From Pseudomonas sp. SJZ074 (GTDB lineage: Bacteria > Pseudomonadota > Gammaproteobacteria > Pseudomonadales > Pseudomonadaceae), in NCBI RefSeq assembly GCF_007828215.1, contig NZ_VIUE01000003.1:62001-126000 (forward strand): a stretch of DNA of 64,000 bases, read 5' to 3'. Positions within the stretch are counted from its first letter, which is position 1. Every line of letters begins with the position of its first letter. Positions 38,172-48,099 of the stretch are shown here, piece after piece. Both the position numbers and the translations under genes were made by a program. The notes under the pieces were generated by a model, which did no database searches, was not told the origin of the DNA, and saw nothing but the letters and a program-made list of their open reading frames with translations.

Positions 38172-41100
38172 TCACAGGTCGGTACTTCCCGGCAACTGCT
38201 CCAGCTCGGTTCGCGTCAACGACTGGACCAGCTCCGCTTCCTTGATCCGGTGTTGCAGGCCCAACGCCTCTGACTGGCTGACGTAGTCGGCTTCCTTCAG
38301 GGTCCCGGCCGCCTTCGCTTCATCCAGCTCGATCTGGTGGGCGATAAGGGTGTCGTTCAGCGCCTGGAAGGATGGCCCGTGCTGTTGCTTCAAATAATCG
38401 ATCCAGAAATCCCGGCCCACCAGCGACTGGAACTGCCGGGATGAATCGTCCAGATCCAGGATCTGATTGGCGGCGGCCTCGAGCATTTCAGGTGTGACAT
38501 CCGCCAGCGCGAGAAAAGCCCCACCCTCGGGTTGCCCCGGTAGTTCCAGTCGATCCTTGAGCCCCACCCGGTAAGCCAGACGGACCTCGACCTCTTCTAT
38601 CAGTACCAGGTTTTCGCGCTTTTCATCCTCGGTCAGGTCGGTGCGGGCATTGATCGCGTCACGGCGCCGCTGGATATCCTGCAGGGCAATACGCTCTACC
38701 TCATCGAGGCGAAACAGCCCCTTGGCCAGGTGGACCAGTGCTGCTGCCTCATCCTTTCCAACCGCCAAGGCCTTCGCATTGTGGATCATCAAGCGGATTT
38801 CCAGATAGCTGAACGACAAGGCTGCGCGATCTTCACAGGCCGGTTGGCCGGCCAGGTCGAACAGTTCATGACGCAAGTCGGTGGCGTTGCCCATCGCCTC
38901 GAGCATCTGCCAGACGCGGGCCTGGAGGTCCGGATAATCTTCCAGCCCCTGGTAAGAGTTAGCCAACCGATGCAACAACTCAAAAAACTCTCCCGATAGC
39001 GGCTCATCCGCCAGGCTTTGCCACAAGGCTCTTTTGTCCGCCAGTTGGCTCTCAGGCACGTTGCGCAGCCATTGCTGCATATTCGACGACTCAATCGGCG
39101 CTGAAAACCCAAACGCCTCGGGCAAACGCAGGACAACCCATTCAGGACGCGTTCGCAAGACCATCGCCCAATAATCACGCATGCGCTGCTGGACTCCCTC
39201 GCTCAACGGGTTGCCTTGCAATAACGTCACGCGATTGAGGCGAGCCGTGGCATGGGCACGCTCGGCAGGCGGGTCGAGCAGGTGGTCCGGTACCTGGGTC
39301 AAGCCGTTGTCGCGCAAGTCGATCAGCCCCAGCGGTTGATCGCGCAGGCCAGAGGGCCAGGCAGTGATCCCGGTGTTCTTCAGGTGCAATCGTTCCAGCT
39401 CAGGCAGCCTGCTGAAGTCCGGCAGGCGCAGCAGCAAGTTGTTATCCAGGTCGAGGTTCTTCAGCCGGCCAAGGCTTTGCAGGATTTCAACGCCACGCCG
39501 TGTCAGGCCGATCTGGTTATTCGCCAGCCTAAGCGTCTCCAGATTTTCCATCCCCTCCAGGGATCCGGGAATATTCATCAGCCTGTTCCTGGACATTTCC
39601 AAGCGTTTGAGGGAGGAGAATGCGCTAAGGAAGATGTCGCAGTAGTCCAGCGTCAAGCCCATGTCAGACATCTTGAGCACACCCACATGACTGAAGTCCG
39701 CCATCAGTTGCGGCAATGCGCCGATGTTCAAACCGCTCAAATCCAGCTCATACCCGAGCCTGCGGCCATCGGCCCCTACAACGACCCGGGTCTGACGCCG
39801 CCAGCATCGCTCGATTTGTTCGGCCGCTACCTCTCTGACCCCCGTCGGTACTTGCCCACGTTGATTCCCCTGGTAACGCCATCCAAAGCTAGCAACCCAG
39901 CGGTCCAGATCCTGACGTAGCATTCTCAACTCGACTTTACGTCGCTTGAGTTCCCTCACCGCGCCATTGCCCAATGATCTCAGCAGCGCCTCGGTCTGCT
40001 GCGCCGTGTAGCTCGGGTACAGCTCCAGCACCCGACTCTCCGGCGACCGGCCCAGGCGCAACCAATCCCGCAATCCACCCAAGGGGTAACCGACTTTGCC
40101 CGAAGCCAGGCGCATCGGTGATTGGAAGGCCGGCTTGAGCGCCGGCATCTTCAAGCGGCTCGCCAGCGTATCCCGGTCCACTGGCGAAGCACCGATGGCT
40201 TTTTTCAACAGGTCGCCGTGATGGACCGAGGGGCGAGCCATGGCCCGGCGTTCGGCATCCGGCAGGGCGTGCTGCAAGGCATCGAAGACACTGCCCCAAT
40301 GGCTCAACTCGTTGCCGCTGTCGTCAAAGGCCTGGTAGACGTCATCGTCCTTGACCACGACCTTGGTCTGCGTCGCATTTTGTGGCCCGATACTATCGAT
40401 CAAGGCGCCGGACACACCGGCCTCGCGCAACTCGATGCGCACCGTGTCGCTCCACCCAGGCAAGGTTTTCAGGGTCGCTAACACCAATCGCGGCGTGTCC
40501 GCCGTGGCCAACGCATCCTGATACAGGCCCTCGTAGGCTCGGTTCAAACGCACCCTGCGCTGATAGTGGCGCAGCTCTTCGGCGATGCGCAGCGGGATGG
40601 GCTTGGTCTGGCTGGCCTCGTCGAAATCCCAGGCGGCCATTTGCTGCAACTCCTCGGTACTGGCCAGGGTGATGATCTGCTCGATCGCTTTTACCGGAAC
40701 CGAGGGGAAACGGGACTTGATCAGCGTGACATGGGGGTCACCTCTCGTCTCGCCCGAGGCGTAATAATCGTTGAGCAACTGCACCTTTTCATTGACCGCC
40801 GCTTCGGCGAGTGCCCGACGCAGGTGCCGGACGCGAGCATCCATATTGGTTTTCGCAATCGGCGGGCTCGCCGTGGCCAACAGATCGGCACCTGCGGCAT
40901 CCACCGCTTCGATCAGGTTTTTCAACAGCGAAGACGTGCGGATCTTCTCCTCGGTAAGGCTGGCTTCCTGAAAGGGGGTCTCGCCTTCCGAGGGCCGGAT
41001 GTACTCCCAGCGTGTCCCGCCGGCGCCGTCGACGACCTTCAGCTTCAGCCCTCTTGGCCACGGGCCGTATTGGGTCAGCAGGTGCAATGTCGGCTCGGCC

Positions 41101-43196
41101 AGCTCCTGGCGCAGCGGCTCCTCGCTTTGCAGTTGCCCGATGAACGTGTCGATTTGTCGGCAGAGGCCGAAGCGCTCCAGGGTGTCGGCCAGCAACGCCG
41201 GCACCGGCTCGCCCTCGACATGCACCCGTCGTAGCACGTCCTGTGGGGTCGCGCTGGCCAGGCGGATCTGCTCCAGTTCGGTATCGCTGAAGTCCTTGAC
41301 GCTATGGCCCAGGCGTCTCATCAGCCTCGGGCCTTCCCAGGTACGCGGCTGCTCCAGTTCATGGTGCCAGGCGCCATTGCCGTTATGCGTCAACTCGGGC
41401 TGGTAGGCCTGCGCACGGGAAGGATGACGAATGCGATAGCGAAGGGTCTGCGGGTCCTGCTGCACTTCGTAATGCTGATCACCCAGCGGCAGGACCTGCC
41501 GGGTACCGACCCGATACAGGCCTTGGGTATCCGGGGTCGAAGCCTCGGGAGGCGTCAGTTCGCTCTGGTAGACACTCAGGTCGGGACGCCATAGACGCGG
41601 TTCGCCGTTGGCCAATTGAACCGGCTCCAACTGATCCACCGCGCCCGACCAGCGAATGTGCGGCAACACCGCCGCGCCGGTGGCGACGAAGGCCGTGTTG
41701 AGGGCCACGCTGGAAAAATGCGCCCACATTTCCCGGGTCTCGCCGCGCTCGAACGCTTCAATGCCCTCGAAGGCCTCGTTGAACATCTGCACGGCGCCGA
41801 CCGTCAACATCAGCGGACCCAGCCCCGGCACGACAAACGCCGCCAGGTTGAATACATCGACCACCGCGTCCAGGTAACTGTCCAGGCGTGCCAGGCGGGC
41901 TTTACGGTCTTCATCGCCGGTAGGCACCGCCACCGCACGCGCGTCAGCCTGGATCTTCTCGATCTGCCGCAGGCTTAGCGAGCGCCACAGATCGCCGGGA
42001 ATCGGCACCGTACCCATGGGCAGGTTGCGCAGCGACGATTTGAGTGGGTAATCGGCCTGGTCATCGGCCGTCGGGGAGATTTGATAGAGGTGTTTGAACT
42101 GCCGGAAAAACACCCCTTGCTGACGCAGCGGCACGAAACGGCTGAAGAAACGGCGGTAGACGCTACCGTGCAGGCGTCGCCGCAGTTCAGCCATGAAGTC
42201 GGCGCTGGAGGCATAGGCCTTCAGGGGATGCTCGGGATCACCCGGAAGGTAGGCCACGACCGGTACCACCCGACGACTGTTCTCAAGGTCGGGGCCGATC
42301 AACAGCGGGCCGACCAGGTCGATGTCGAACACTTTCAAAGAGCTGAAGGTCACGGCCTGACCATCGAGGGTGACGTTTCTGGCCCCCTCGATCACCTGCT
42401 GCAACATCGAGTAAACCGCCGGGCTGATGTCGGCCTTGGCTCGGGCGATCTGGATGTTCAGCGCCAGGCCCTGTCTGTGATGCTCCTCCAGTGAATGATC
42501 CAGCGGGTTGGGCGCCTTGCTGTCGTCGGAACGCAAGACTGTGTTGATGTGCTCCTGATACTGGCGCCCCAGATCCAGGGTACGGCACAACTTGACGAAG
42601 GCATGCGGGGCAATCGGCAACGCCCCTGCGCGAACGGCATCGATGGAAGGCATCACTGCGCCGCCCTGGGACGACAGCACCGTAGTAATGAGGCTGCAAT
42701 CGGCACAGGCGGACTTGCGCGCTTCCTCTGGCGCGAAATTGGCCAGCGCCGCCTCCAGCAATGACGTGCCGCGGTACTCGTAGCGATCAAAGTAGCCGCC
42801 CTCGCTGTCCAGGACCAGCGCCCCAAAAAAGTCATCGCGGGTCTTGCGCCCGTATTTGCGGACGAAATACACCTCGTTGACGTTCAACGCGAGCTTGAAC
42901 TCATCCAGAATCGCCTGCTTGAGCAAGGGTTCGGCAAAGGCGCGGATGTCCTGGATATTGCCCAGCCGGTTGTCGACCTGGTTCAGACGCTCGCGGTAGC
43001 GCGAATGGCTGTCCTTGAGGCTGCGCCAAAGCTCGGGGGAGGCTTTGGCATACCAGTCCGGCAGTTCCAGCGGGTGGTCGCTCAGCTCCTGCTGACGTTG
43101 CACGATGGCCCCGCTGTACCAGCCGGGAATACGGGTTTTGAGCAGGTCCAGATGCTCGCCTTGGGGAATGGCGAGACGAGGGGTGAAGCCTGGCAT
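38172..43196 (-). CDS. Dermonecrotic-toxin-like/LRR/NEL-type E3 ubiquitin ligase effector
   Basis: A 1674-residue protein. The N-terminal part (to about residue 560) resembles the dermonecrotic toxin domain of Pseudomonas toxins, including a hydrophobic stretch at about 450-472 (AAFVVPGLGPLMLTVGAVQM). Residues about 1145-1310 are leucine-rich repeats (LDLSGLNIGALP, LKRLEMSRNRLMNIP, LKNLDLDNNLLLRLP, LERLHLKNTGITAWP). Residues about 1340-1674 form an IpaH/SspH-type NEL domain with the catalytic cysteine at C1454 in ACEDRAALSF, the CEDR motif of this family. NEL proteins ubiquitinate host proteins, with substrate chosen by the LRR. No secretion signal is evident. Same strand as cbpA-cbpM, 112 bp downstream; it divides the urease gene set. 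Confidence 0.9.
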   Translation of the reverse strand: MPGFTPRLAIPQGEHLDLLKTRIPGWYSGAIVQRQQELSDHPLELPDWYAKASPELWRSLKDSHSRYRERLNQVDNRLGNIQDIRAFAEPLLKQAILDEFKLALNVNEVYFVRKYGRKTRDDFFGALVLDSEGGYFDRYEYRGTSLLEAALANFAPEEARKSACADCSLITTVLSSQGGAVMPSIDAVRAGALPIAPHAFVKLCRTLDLGRQYQEHINTVLRSDDSKAPNPLDHSLEEHHRQGLALNIQIARAKADISPAVYSMLQQVIEGARNVTLDGQAVTFSSLKVFDIDLVGPLLIGPDLENSRRVVPVVAYLPGDPEHPLKAYASSADFMAELRRRLHGSVYRRFFSRFVPLRQQGVFFRQFKHLYQISPTADDQADYPLKSSLRNLPMGTVPIPGDLWRSLSLRQIEKIQADARAVAVPTGDEDRKARLARLDSYLDAVVDVFNLAAFVVPGLGPLMLTVGAVQMFNEAFEGIEAFERGETREMWAHFSSVALNTAFVATGAAVLPHIRWSGAVDQLEPVQLANGEPRLWRPDLSVYQSELTPPEASTPDTQGLYRVGTRQVLPLGDQHYEVQQDPQTLRYRIRHPSRAQAYQPELTHNGNGAWHHELEQPRTWEGPRLMRRLGHSVKDFSDTELEQIRLASATPQDVLRRVHVEGEPVPALLADTLERFGLCRQIDTFIGQLQSEEPLRQELAEPTLHLLTQYGPWPRGLKLKVVDGAGGTRWEYIRPSEGETPFQEASLTEEKIRTSSLLKNLIEAVDAAGADLLATASPPIAKTNMDARVRHLRRALAEAAVNEKVQLLNDYYASGETRGDPHVTLIKSRFPSVPVKAIEQIITLASTEELQQMAAWDFDEASQTKPIPLRIAEELRHYQRRVRLNRAYEGLYQDALATADTPRLVLATLKTLPGWSDTVRIELREAGVSGALIDSIGPQNATQTKVVVKDDDVYQAFDDSGNELSHWGSVFDALQHALPDAERRAMARPSVHHGDLLKKAIGASPVDRDTLASRLKMPALKPAFQSPMRLASGKVGYPLGGLRDWLRLGRSPESRVLELYPSYTAQQTEALLRSLGNGAVRELKRRKVELRMLRQDLDRWVASFGWRYQGNQRGQVPTGVREVAAEQIERCWRRQTRVVVGADGRRLGYELDLSGLNIGALPQLMADFSHVGVLKMSDMGLTLDYCDIFLSAFSSLKRLEMSRNRLMNIPGSLEGMENLETLRLANNQIGLTRRGVEILQSLGRLKNLDLDNNLLLRLPDFSRLPELERLHLKNTGITAWPSGLRDQPLGLIDLRDNGLTQVPDHLLDPPAERAHATARLNRVTLLQGNPLSEGVQQRMRDYWAMVLRTRPEWVVLRLPEAFGFSAPIESSNMQQWLRNVPESQLADKRALWQSLADEPLSGEFFELLHRLANSYQGLEDYPDLQARVWQMLEAMGNATDLRHELFDLAGQPACEDRAALSFSYLEIRLMIHNAKALAVGKDEAAALVHLAKGLFRLDEVERIALQDIQRRRDAINARTDLTEDEKRENLVLIEEVEVRLAYRVGLKDRLELPGQPEGGAFLALADVTPEMLEAAANQILDLDDSSRQFQSLVGRDFWIDYLKQQHGPSFQALNDTLIAHQIELDEAKAAGTLKEADYVSQSEALGLQHRIKEAELVQSLTRTELEQLPGSTDL

Positions 43197-43308
43197 ATCG
43201 GGTCATCCTTGACGATGAAAAACCCGAGCCTAACCAGTGTGCCGTCGAGACGTGCGGTAACTATTTATTGCCTTTTCGACAAGACATTACGGATACGAAG
43301 CGCCACGA

Positions 43309-43608
43309 TCAGTCCACCCAACGGCCCAATTGCTGGCGCAGCCGACGATTCTCGGCCCGCAGTTGCTGGACTTCTTCCAGCAGGTCCAGCGCCAGGGCGA
43401 CGCCTTCCCATTCCAGCTCCAGCTCGCGGCGCAGCTTGTCGGCGCGACGGGCCAGGAGCAGTTCGTAGTCGGTGAAACGCCAGTCCGTCGGGGCGGCGCC
43501 GTGGGGCTCGAGGATGCCATGGGCGACGATTTCGATCACATGGACATCCTGCAGCGCGGCGGCCTCGCAGAACTCCGTCAGGTTCAGTTCAATGATCGGG
43601 TTGTTCAT
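43309..43608 (-). CDS. cbpM: Chaperone modulator CbpM
   Basis: A 99-residue MerR-like helical protein with a C-terminal coiled coil (QQLRAENRRLRQQLGRWVD). CbpM binds the J domain of CbpA and inhibits its co-chaperone activity. It lies 52 bp downstream of cbpA on the same strand, the usual arrangement. Confidence 0.88.
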   Translation of the reverse strand: MNNPIIELNLTEFCEAAALQDVHVIEIVAHGILEPHGAAPTDWRFTDYELLLARRADKLRRELELEWEGVALALDLLEEVQQLRAENRRLRQQLGRWVD

Positions 43609-43660
43609 GATCTGCTTCTCCCAATGCCTTGACAGTGCAGGGCTGGCAAAGGCCCCGCCG

Positions 43661-44599
43661 TCAGAAATTCTCCCGTGGATCGAAGGCAGCTTTCTTCGCC
43701 AGCTCCGCCCACAATGCCTTGACCGCCTCGTCGCTGGACTTGGGCATCACGGCCTTGAGTTGAACGAACAGATAGCCGCGCTCACCGGCCTTGTTGCGCA
43801 GGCCATGGCCCTTGGCGCGCATGCGCTGGCCGTTCTGGCTGCCGGCCGGGACCTTGAGGTTGATCTTGCCGGTGAGGGTCGGGACGGCCACCTCGGTGCC
43901 CAGTGCCAACTCCCAGGGTGCCAGCGGCAGGGTGATGATCAGGTCCTGGCCTTCGACATCGAACTTGGGGTGGGGGGCAAAGCGAATGGTCAGGTACAAG
44001 TCACCATTGGCCCCGCCACCGATACCCGGCGCGCCCTGGCCCTTGAGGCGGATCCGCTCGCCGTCGGTCACGCCAAGGGGGATCTTCACGTTCAGGCTTT
44101 TGCTGGTGTTGCTGACGTGCTGGCCCGCGCCGTTGTATTGCGGCACTTGGTAGCTGACTTTTTTCGACTCGGTCGAGAGGGTTTCTTCCAGGAAGATCGG
44201 TAATTCCAGTTCCACGTCCTGCCCCCGCCGGCCGGCGCTGCGACCTGAATGTCCGCCGCCGAAACCCGGCCCGCGATTGCCGAAGATCGAACTGAAGAAG
44301 TCCGAAAAGTCCCCGGTGTCCTGACCGCCGAAACCGCCGCGGCTCTGCCAGCCCGGTGGCCCCTGGAACGGCTGGCCGTGCTGGCCATATCGACGCAGAT
44401 CGTCGTATTCGGCGCGTTTGTCGGCGCTTTTCAGCGCTTCATAGGCTTCGGAGACATCCTTGAATTTGGTCTCGGCGTCCTTTTCCTTGCTGACATCCGG
44501 GTGGTATTTGCGCGCCAGTTTGCGATAGGCGGCCTTGATCGTGCTGTCGTCAGCCGTCGGCTCCACACCCAGGATCTTGTAATAGTCTTTGAAGTCCAT
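43661..44599 (-). CDS. cbpA: Curved-DNA-binding DnaJ-class co-chaperone CbpA
   Basis: A 312-residue type II J protein. The J domain has the HPD motif in [12 protein letters not shown], a Gly/Phe-rich linker follows ([20 protein letters not shown]), and then two C-terminal substrate domains without the zinc fingers of DnaJ. It stimulates DnaK and can bind curved DNA in stationary phase. It forms an operon with cbpM, and the NEL effector gene lies next in the same direction. Confidence 0.93.
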   Translation of the reverse strand: MDFKDYYKILGVEPTADDSTIKAAYRKLARKYHPDVSKEKDAETKFKDVSEAYEALKSADKRAEYDDLRRYGQHGQPFQGPPGWQSRGGFGGQDTGDFSDFFSSIFGNRGPGFGGGHSGRSAGRRGQDVELELPIFLEETLSTESKKVSYQVPQYNGAGQHVSNTSKSLNVKIPLGVTDGERIRLKGQGAPGIGGGANGDLYLTIRFAPHPKFDVEGQDLIITLPLAPWELALGTEVAVPTLTGKINLKVPAGSQNGQRMRAKGHGLRNKAGERGYLFVQLKAVMPKSSDEAVKALWAELAKKAAFDPRENF

Positions 44600-44894
44600 C
44601 TAAGCATCACCATCCGTTATCGATGTCGCACCGCCGTTCACAGCATGCCCGGTTGACCGGGCACCGGGTTGATCCATCTCATGATTGGGACCGGGCGGCG
44701 CTTCAGAAGTTTATCGGCAACCGATGGCGGTTCTTGTGTCCGCCCTGTGGCTGCCAGTCTCATGCCGACAAGTTTGGGGGTCCAATGGTGTCTTTCAAGG
44801 CCGACGAGTACGAATTAGCGGATAACCGGCCTTCGAATCCGCGCCGCACTGGCATACACTGCGCGGCCGTTTTTTCGACCGGAACCTGAACGAC

Positions 44895-46160
44895 ATGAAA
44901 AACGCATCCCCGGCCCGTGCCTGCGGCATCGACTTCGGCACGTCCAACTCCACCGTCGGCTGGCTGCGCCCCGGCATGGAAACGCTGATCGCGCTGGAGG
45001 ACGACAAGATCACCCTGCCCTCGGTGGTTTTTTTCAATCTGGAGGAACGCCGTCCGGTCTACGGCCGACTGGCCCTGCACGAGTACCTGGAAGGCTACGA
45101 AGGCCGGCTGATGCGCTCGCTCAAGAGCCTGCTGGGCTCCAAGCTGATCAAGCACGACACCAGCGTATTGGGCACGGCCATGCCCTTCAAGGATCTGCTG
45201 GGGTTGTTCATCGGCCAGTTGAAGAAACGCGCCGAAGCCACCGCCGGTCGGGAATTCGAAGAAGTGGTATTGGGGCGCCCGGTGTTTTTCGTCGACGACG
45301 ATGAAATGGCCGACCAGGAAGCGGAAAACACCCTGGTGGACGTCGCCCGCGCCATCGGCTTCAAGGAAGTTTCGTTCCAGTACGAGCCCATCGCGGCGGC
45401 CTTCGATTATGAATCGACCATCGAGAAAGAAGAGCTGGTGCTGATCGTCGACATTGGCGGCGGTACTTCGGACTTCTCCCTGGTGCGCCTCTCCCCCGAG
45501 CGCCGCACCCATGACAACCGCCACTCCGACATCCTCGCCACGGGCGGCGTGCACATCGGCGGGACGGACTTCGACAAGCAACTGAGCCTGCAGGGGCTGA
45601 TGCCGCTGTTCGGCTATGGCAGCCGTATGAAAAGCGGCGCCTACATGCCCACCAGCCACCACATGAACCTGGCGACCTGGCACACCATCAACGCGGTGTA
45701 CGCGCAGAAATCCACCCTGGCGCTGAGCAGCATGCGCTACGACATCGAAGACACCGGCGGCATCGACCGGCTGTTCAAGTTGATCGAACAACGTGCCGGT
45801 CATTGGCTGGCGATGGAAGTGGAAGAAACCAAGATCCAGCTGACCCACGCCGACCAGCGCCATGTGGCCCTGGACCGGATCGAGCCGGGCTTGAGCGTGG
45901 ACCTGAGCCGGGCATTGTTCGAATCAGCTATCGACGGCCTGCTGGAGCGGGTCCGCGCCAGCGTCACGCAACTGCTCGGTGACGCCAACGTCGGCGTCGA
46001 TCAGGTCGACACCGTGTTCTTCACCGGCGGTTCCAGTGGCATCCCGGCCCTGCGCAACAGCGTCTCGGCCATGCTGCCCCAGGCGCGGCATGTGGAAGGC
46101 AACATCTTCGGGAGCATCGGCAGCGGGTTGGCGATCGAGGCGATGAAGCGCTATGGCTGA
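44895..46160 (+). CDS. Hsp70-family protein (YegD-like), short form
   Basis: A 421-residue actin-fold ATPase with phosphate-1 CGIDFGTSNSTVGWLRPG, phosphate-2 LIVDIGGGTSDFSLVRL and adenosine motif VFFTGGSSGIPALR. There is no DnaK-like substrate-binding beta domain or lid, the length matching YegD-type putative chaperones. It is divergent from cbpA. Some relatives are linked to disaggregation; no function is established here. The 295-bp gap upstream (44600-44894) holds no convincing gene. Confidence 0.9.
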   Translation: MKNASPARACGIDFGTSNSTVGWLRPGMETLIALEDDKITLPSVVFFNLEERRPVYGRLALHEYLEGYEGRLMRSLKSLLGSKLIKHDTSVLGTAMPFKDLLGLFIGQLKKRAEATAGREFEEVVLGRPVFFVDDDEMADQEAENTLVDVARAIGFKEVSFQYEPIAAAFDYESTIEKEELVLIVDIGGGTSDFSLVRLSPERRTHDNRHSDILATGGVHIGGTDFDKQLSLQGLMPLFGYGSRMKSGAYMPTSHHMNLATWHTINAVYAQKSTLALSSMRYDIEDTGGIDRLFKLIEQRAGHWLAMEVEETKIQLTHADQRHVALDRIEPGLSVDLSRALFESAIDGLLERVRASVTQLLGDANVGVDQVDTVFFTGGSSGIPALRNSVSAMLPQARHVEGNIFGSIGSGLAIEAMKRYG

Positions 46161-46165
46161 TGCCC

Positions 46166-46199
46166 GGAGTCGCTTCGTGACCTGCCACGAGGCGACTCC
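46166..46199. terminator. Bidirectional hairpin between convergent genes
   Basis: The 14-bp arms GGAGTCGCTTCGTG and CACGAGGCGACTCC pair with one G-T wobble around a 6-base loop. It lies exactly between the stop codons of the Hsp70-like gene and the thioredoxin-fold gene, so it can end transcription from both sides. It lacks a clear T-run. Confidence 0.6.
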
Positions 46200-46211
46200 C
46201 CGCCCTCATGT

Positions 46212-46541
46212 TCAGGCAAGTTCTTCGACCCAGGTCTTGAAGACGCCTTCGTATTTATAAAAGCCGACAACCGTGCGTTCCAATTCACCGTCCTTGAAGA
46301 ACAACGTCGTGGGTGCGGACTGGACATCGTAGTCCGGGTTTTTTTCGACGCTGCCCTCCTTTTCGAAAGCTTTCTCGAGAAAGGTAATCCGGCCGGCGTT
46401 TGACCTGGCGGCCTCCTCCAGGCTTTCGGTCATGCTGTCGGAGCTTTTCTTGCCTTTCGTGCCAAACAGCACGATCACCGGTAGCGTTGATTTGAGGACC
46501 AGTTCTTCGAAATTGGTCGTGACGACAGTTTTCAAAGTCAT
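46212..46541 (-). CDS. Thioredoxin-fold protein lacking the CXXC site
   Basis: A 109-residue protein of thioredoxin size and layout: VIVLFGTKGKKSSDSM where thioredoxin has VLVDFWAxWCGPCK, and SAPTTLFFKDGELERTVVG matching the cis-Pro segment and the following strands. The two active-site cysteines are replaced by Lys/Ser, so it cannot be a dithiol oxidoreductase. The frame opens at 46598, but the ATG at 46541 (MTLKTVVTTNFEE) gives a proper start. Function unknown; a binding role is plausible. Confidence 0.8.
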   Translation of the reverse strand: MTLKTVVTTNFEELVLKSTLPVIVLFGTKGKKSSDSMTESLEEAARSNAGRITFLEKAFEKEGSVEKNPDYDVQSAPTTLFFKDGELERTVVGFYKYEGVFKTWVEELA

Positions 46542-46655
46542 GATGCAGCTCCCAGAGGCTCGCTGCGAAGCGGATTCTTCGCTCAAAGAGCTAAGCAATC
46601 CCGGTGTCCGCCATCTACTGTCAGAAATAACAGTGCGGATAAACGGACATGACGT

Positions 46656-47669
46656 TCAAACCATCCCGATCTGTTTCAGCTCACTCTTGAGATACGCATA
46701 GTAAATCGGCCCCGCCACCACTCCCGGCAACCCGAATGCGGCTTCGAATACCAGCATCGCCATGAGCAGCTCCCAGGACTTGGCGCTGATCTGTCCACCG
46801 ACGATGCGGGCGTTGAGGAAGTATTCGAGCTTATGGATCACGATCAGGTACCCCAGCGCCGCCACGGCCACCCAGATCGACAGCGACAGGCCGACGATGG
46901 TAATCAGGGTGTTGGACATCAGGTTGCCGATGACCGGCAGCAACCCCAGCAGGAAGGTCATCACGATCAGGGTCTTGGTCAGCGGCAGCTTGATGCCGAA
47001 CAGCGGCAGCACCACCGCCAGGAAAATCCCGGTGAAGAAGGTGTTGAGCAGGGAAATCTTGATCTGCGCAAAGACGATGTTGCGAAACGCCTTGACCAAC
47101 AGGTTCAGGCGATCGAACAGTGCAGCGGCCAGGGGCTTGCGCTTGGTCAGGTCGGGAACGCGCTGCAAGGCAATGATTGCCCCCAGCACCATGCCGATCA
47201 GCAATGTCACGAACATGTGGGCCGCGTCCTTGCCCACCAGTTGCAGGTCGCTCAGGTGCTTGCTCACCCAGTCGCCGATGGCCACCCGGAATTCCGCGGC
47301 GCTGGCCGGCAGGTAAGCGTCGATGAAAGGGGGCAACTGCCCACGGGCGCGGTCGACCACGGCCATGAACTTGTCCAGGGATGCGCCGGGGTTCTCCGCC
47401 TCATGCAGCAGGAAACTGATTGCTCCAGCGAAGATCAGCGACAGGACACTCACCACCAGGGTGCCGAGCAACGCCACCGCGAGCCAACGGGCACGTCGGC
47501 CCTCGATCAATCGCTGCAATTGCGGAGTGAGCATGTTGACCAGCTCGAACACCAGCAGCCCGGCCAGCAGGCTTGGCAACAGGCGCAGCGGCAATACCAG
47601 CAACAACCCACCAAAAATGATCACCCAACTGATCACCAACAACACATGACGCTGAGAAAACGTTGGCAT
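46656..47669 (-). CDS. AI-2E/PerM family membrane transporter
   Basis: A 337-residue inner-membrane protein with the family layout: three N-terminal helices (VISWVIIFGGLLLVLPLRLLP), a soluble region rich in charged residues (about 85-150), then five or more helices with the conserved FGIKLPLTKTLIVMTFLLGLLPVIGNLMSN-type block (about 225-255) and GLPGVVAGPIYYAYLKSEL at the C terminus. Members export varied small molecules or ions; the substrate here is unknown. It lies 114 bp upstream of, and on the same strand as, the thioredoxin-like gene. Confidence 0.87.
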   Translation of the reverse strand: MPTFSQRHVLLVISWVIIFGGLLLVLPLRLLPSLLAGLLVFELVNMLTPQLQRLIEGRRARWLAVALLGTLVVSVLSLIFAGAISFLLHEAENPGASLDKFMAVVDRARGQLPPFIDAYLPASAAEFRVAIGDWVSKHLSDLQLVGKDAAHMFVTLLIGMVLGAIIALQRVPDLTKRKPLAAALFDRLNLLVKAFRNIVFAQIKISLLNTFFTGIFLAVVLPLFGIKLPLTKTLIVMTFLLGLLPVIGNLMSNTLITIVGLSLSIWVAVAALGYLIVIHKLEYFLNARIVGGQISAKSWELLMAMLVFEAAFGLPGVVAGPIYYAYLKSELKQIGMV

Positions 47670-47802
47670 ACAGCCTCAGAGCAAAAACGGCGTGAAAGGA
47701 TCGGCAGTCTGCCAGCCTTCCGCTGACAGCACTAGGGATAGTATCGGCCGACTTTCGTCGGGGTTCAGGGGGTTTTGCACAAGCTCGCGACAGGCACGTC
47801 CC

Positions 47803-48099
47803 TTATTTGTTCTTCAGGCAATCACTTATGAACGCTTTACGCTCATCGCCCTTGAGCGCCTTGGTGGTTGCGTCGGCATTGCAGGTCTTCATACGCTCCT
47901 GCGGCGTCCCCCCCCGCACTTCTGGCGGCTTGGTCCGCAGGCACGTGCTCATGAAGGCCTTGCGCTCATCGCCCTTGAGTGACTTGGCGGTGGCGTCGGC
48001 GTTGCAGGTGGTCATCTTGGTCTGTTGCGCCGTCGCAGCGAAGCCTTGGGAGCACGCCAGCAAACCGATCAGCAACAACGGGACACGCAGCATTTTCAT
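47803..48099 (-). CDS. psiF: PsiF-repeat periplasmic protein
   Basis: A 98-residue protein with a signal peptide (MLRVPLLLIGLLACSQGFA) and two PsiF repeats: MTTCNADATAKSLKGDERKAF... and MKTCNADATTKALKGDERKAF..., each with two cysteines. In E. coli psiF is induced by phosphate starvation; the molecular role is unknown. A ribosome binding site AGGAGAAAC stands before the ATG. No Pho box was recognised. Confidence 0.88.
   Translation of the reverse strand: MKMLRVPLLLIGLLACSQGFAATAQQTKMTTCNADATAKSLKGDERKAFMSTCLRTKPPEVRGGTPQERMKTCNADATTKALKGDERKAFISDCLKNK

Noticed and set aside
44623..44889. 88-residue plus-strand frame with CPPCGC, like a zinc ribbon
   Set aside because: Only one Cys cluster, no ribosome binding site and no second metal-binding half; probably chance.
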